This document shows, in pieces, positions 28,313-28,659 of a stretch of DNA of 28,659 nt. Source of the stretch: 79-D21 sp964521575 (lineage in GTDB: Bacteria > Synergistota > Synergistia > Synergistales > 79-D21); NCBI GenBank assembly GCA_964521575.1, contig CAZFSR010000017.1, positions 1-28,659 on the forward strand, in the 5' to 3' direction. The translations under genes and the position numbers were made by a program. The notes under the pieces were generated by a model, which was given only the letters and a program-made list of their open reading frames with translations, did not search any database and was not told where the DNA came from. The number at the start of each line of letters is the position of its first letter. Position 1 is the first letter of the stretch.

Positions 28313-28398
28313 GGTAGGGTGGCCGAGTGGTCAAAGGCAGCAGACTGTAAATCTGCCGGCTAGCGCCTACGTAGGTTCAAATCCTACCCCTACCACCA
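28313..28398 (+). tRNA. tRNA-Tyr (anticodon GTA)
   Basis: An 86-base tRNA with a long variable arm. Acceptor GGTAGGG pairs with CCCTACC; anticodon loop CTGTAAA gives GTA; T arm GTAGG/CCTAC with loop TTCAAAT; discriminator A and encoded CCA. It follows tRNA-Thr by 24 bases. Confidence 0.96.
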
Positions 28399-28416
28399 CT
28401 GATTTATAGAGGTTGG

Positions 28417-28492
28417 GCCGACTTAGCTCAGCAGGTAGAGCACATCCATGGTAAGGATGGGGTCTCCGGTTCAAGTCCGGAAGTCGGCTCCA
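28417..28492 (+). tRNA. tRNA-Thr (anticodon GGT)
   Basis: A 76-base tRNA: acceptor GCCGACT with AGTCGGC, D arm GCTC/GAGC, anticodon stem CATCC/GGATG with loop ATGGTAA, T arm TCCGG/CCGGA, encoded CCA. It follows tRNA-Tyr by 18 bases in the same cluster. Confidence 0.96.
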
Positions 28493-28505
28493 GGCTTTGA
28501 AATGG

Positions 28506-28537
28506 GAGATCCGGGGCGGACGTTCCGGGTCTCTTTT
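28506..28537 (+). terminator. Terminator or attenuator between tRNAs and tuf
   Basis: GAGATCCGG (28506-28514) pairs with CCGGGTCTC (28525-28533) with one G-U, around a 10-base loop, and four T follow. The short T run suggests partial termination, so some transcripts may continue into tuf while most end after the tRNAs. Confidence 0.6.
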
Positions 28538-28544
28538 AGCATGA

Positions 28545-28570
28545 AGGGCCTTATGATAAAATCAGGCCCT
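28545..28570 (+). other. Second hairpin in the tuf leader
   Basis: AGGGCC (28545-28550) and GGCCCT (28565-28570) form a 6-bp stem with an AT-rich 14-base loop that contains TATGAT. It could be a structured leader or a promoter -10 enclosed by a repeat; no good -35 is seen. Confidence 0.3.
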
Positions 28571-28620
28571 ATGGAATCAATCGTTGAATCATGATTATTT
28601 CTGCAGGGAGGGTATCGAAG

Positions 28621-28659
28621 ATGGCGAAGGAGCATTTTGAGAGGACGAAGCCGCACCTG
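28621..28659 (+). CDS. tuf: Elongation factor Tu, N-terminal start only
   Basis: The window ends after 13 codons, MAKEHFERTKPHL, which matches the highly conserved EF-Tu N-terminus (MAKEKFERTKPH). GGGAGGG lies 8-10 bases before the ATG. EF-Tu delivers aminoacyl-tRNA to the ribosome. Its position after tRNA-Thr, tRNA-Tyr and tRNA-Thr matches the classical tRNA-tufB arrangement, which strengthens the call. The rest of the gene is outside the window. Confidence 0.9.
   Translation, partial: MAKEHFERTKPHL

Overview
The window looks like the chromosome of a GC-rich diderm bacterium carrying a roughly 9.9 kb integrated element. A double-membrane envelope is implied by a TolC/adaptor/RND pump set and an AMIN-type amidase. 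The mix of genes suggests a Synergistota-like host, but this is inference and cannot be proven from the sequence alone.

Host region 1 to 18250. Most genes lie on the + strand, tightly packed or overlapping. After a strong terminator and a small minus-strand protein come homoserine dehydrogenase, a YfcE-type phosphoesterase, a PHP-domain phosphatase, a 50-residue Cys-rich membrane peptide, threonine aldolase, a PmbA-type protease, an AMIN/Amidase_3 cell-wall amidase, a GerMN protein, RNase PH, the RdgB nucleotide-pool pyrophosphatase, SecG and a nicotinate phosphoribosyltransferase. A clear promoter then drives rplM-rpsI, which ends at a terminator. Next is a self-contained efflux locus: a TetR regulator with two palindromic operators in its own promoter, then TolC-like, adaptor, RND pump and PG0541-like genes, all overlapping or nearly so.

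Element, about 18355 to 28253. It sits in a tRNA-Thr(TGT) gene, the first gene of a tRNA-Thr / tRNA-Tyr / tRNA-Thr / tuf cluster (compare thrU-tyrU-glyT-thrT-tufB of E. coli). The flanking 88 bp direct repeats (2 mismatches) cover the tRNA promoter and the 5' half of the tRNA as far as the anticodon stem. The element therefore supplies a replacement promoter and 5' half, rather than the usual 3' end. The left copy is a promoter plus tRNA fragment that reads into the element and stops at a terminator about 190 bases on.

Inside the element are: a 359-residue protein with a C-terminal Cys/His cluster; an XRE-type regulator; a Prim-Pol/helicase replication protein preceded by a leader with a candidate antisense RNA; a 9-bp iteron array that is a likely origin; two small proteins (a zinc ribbon and a DLSK-type protein); and an AT-rich cargo block (206-residue protein, small membrane protein, HEPN/ApeA-like protein, 221-residue protein). 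On the minus strand follow a helical protein, a terminase-small-subunit-like HTH protein, a small acidic protein and a tyrosine integrase. There are no capsid, portal, large-terminase or conjugation genes. Integrase + regulator + primase/replication protein + TerS-like protein in about 10 kb resembles a phage satellite (PICI-like). An integrated plasmid or a decayed prophage is the alternative.

Right flank. Three intact tRNA genes are followed by a hairpin terminator/attenuator and the first 13 codons of tuf.
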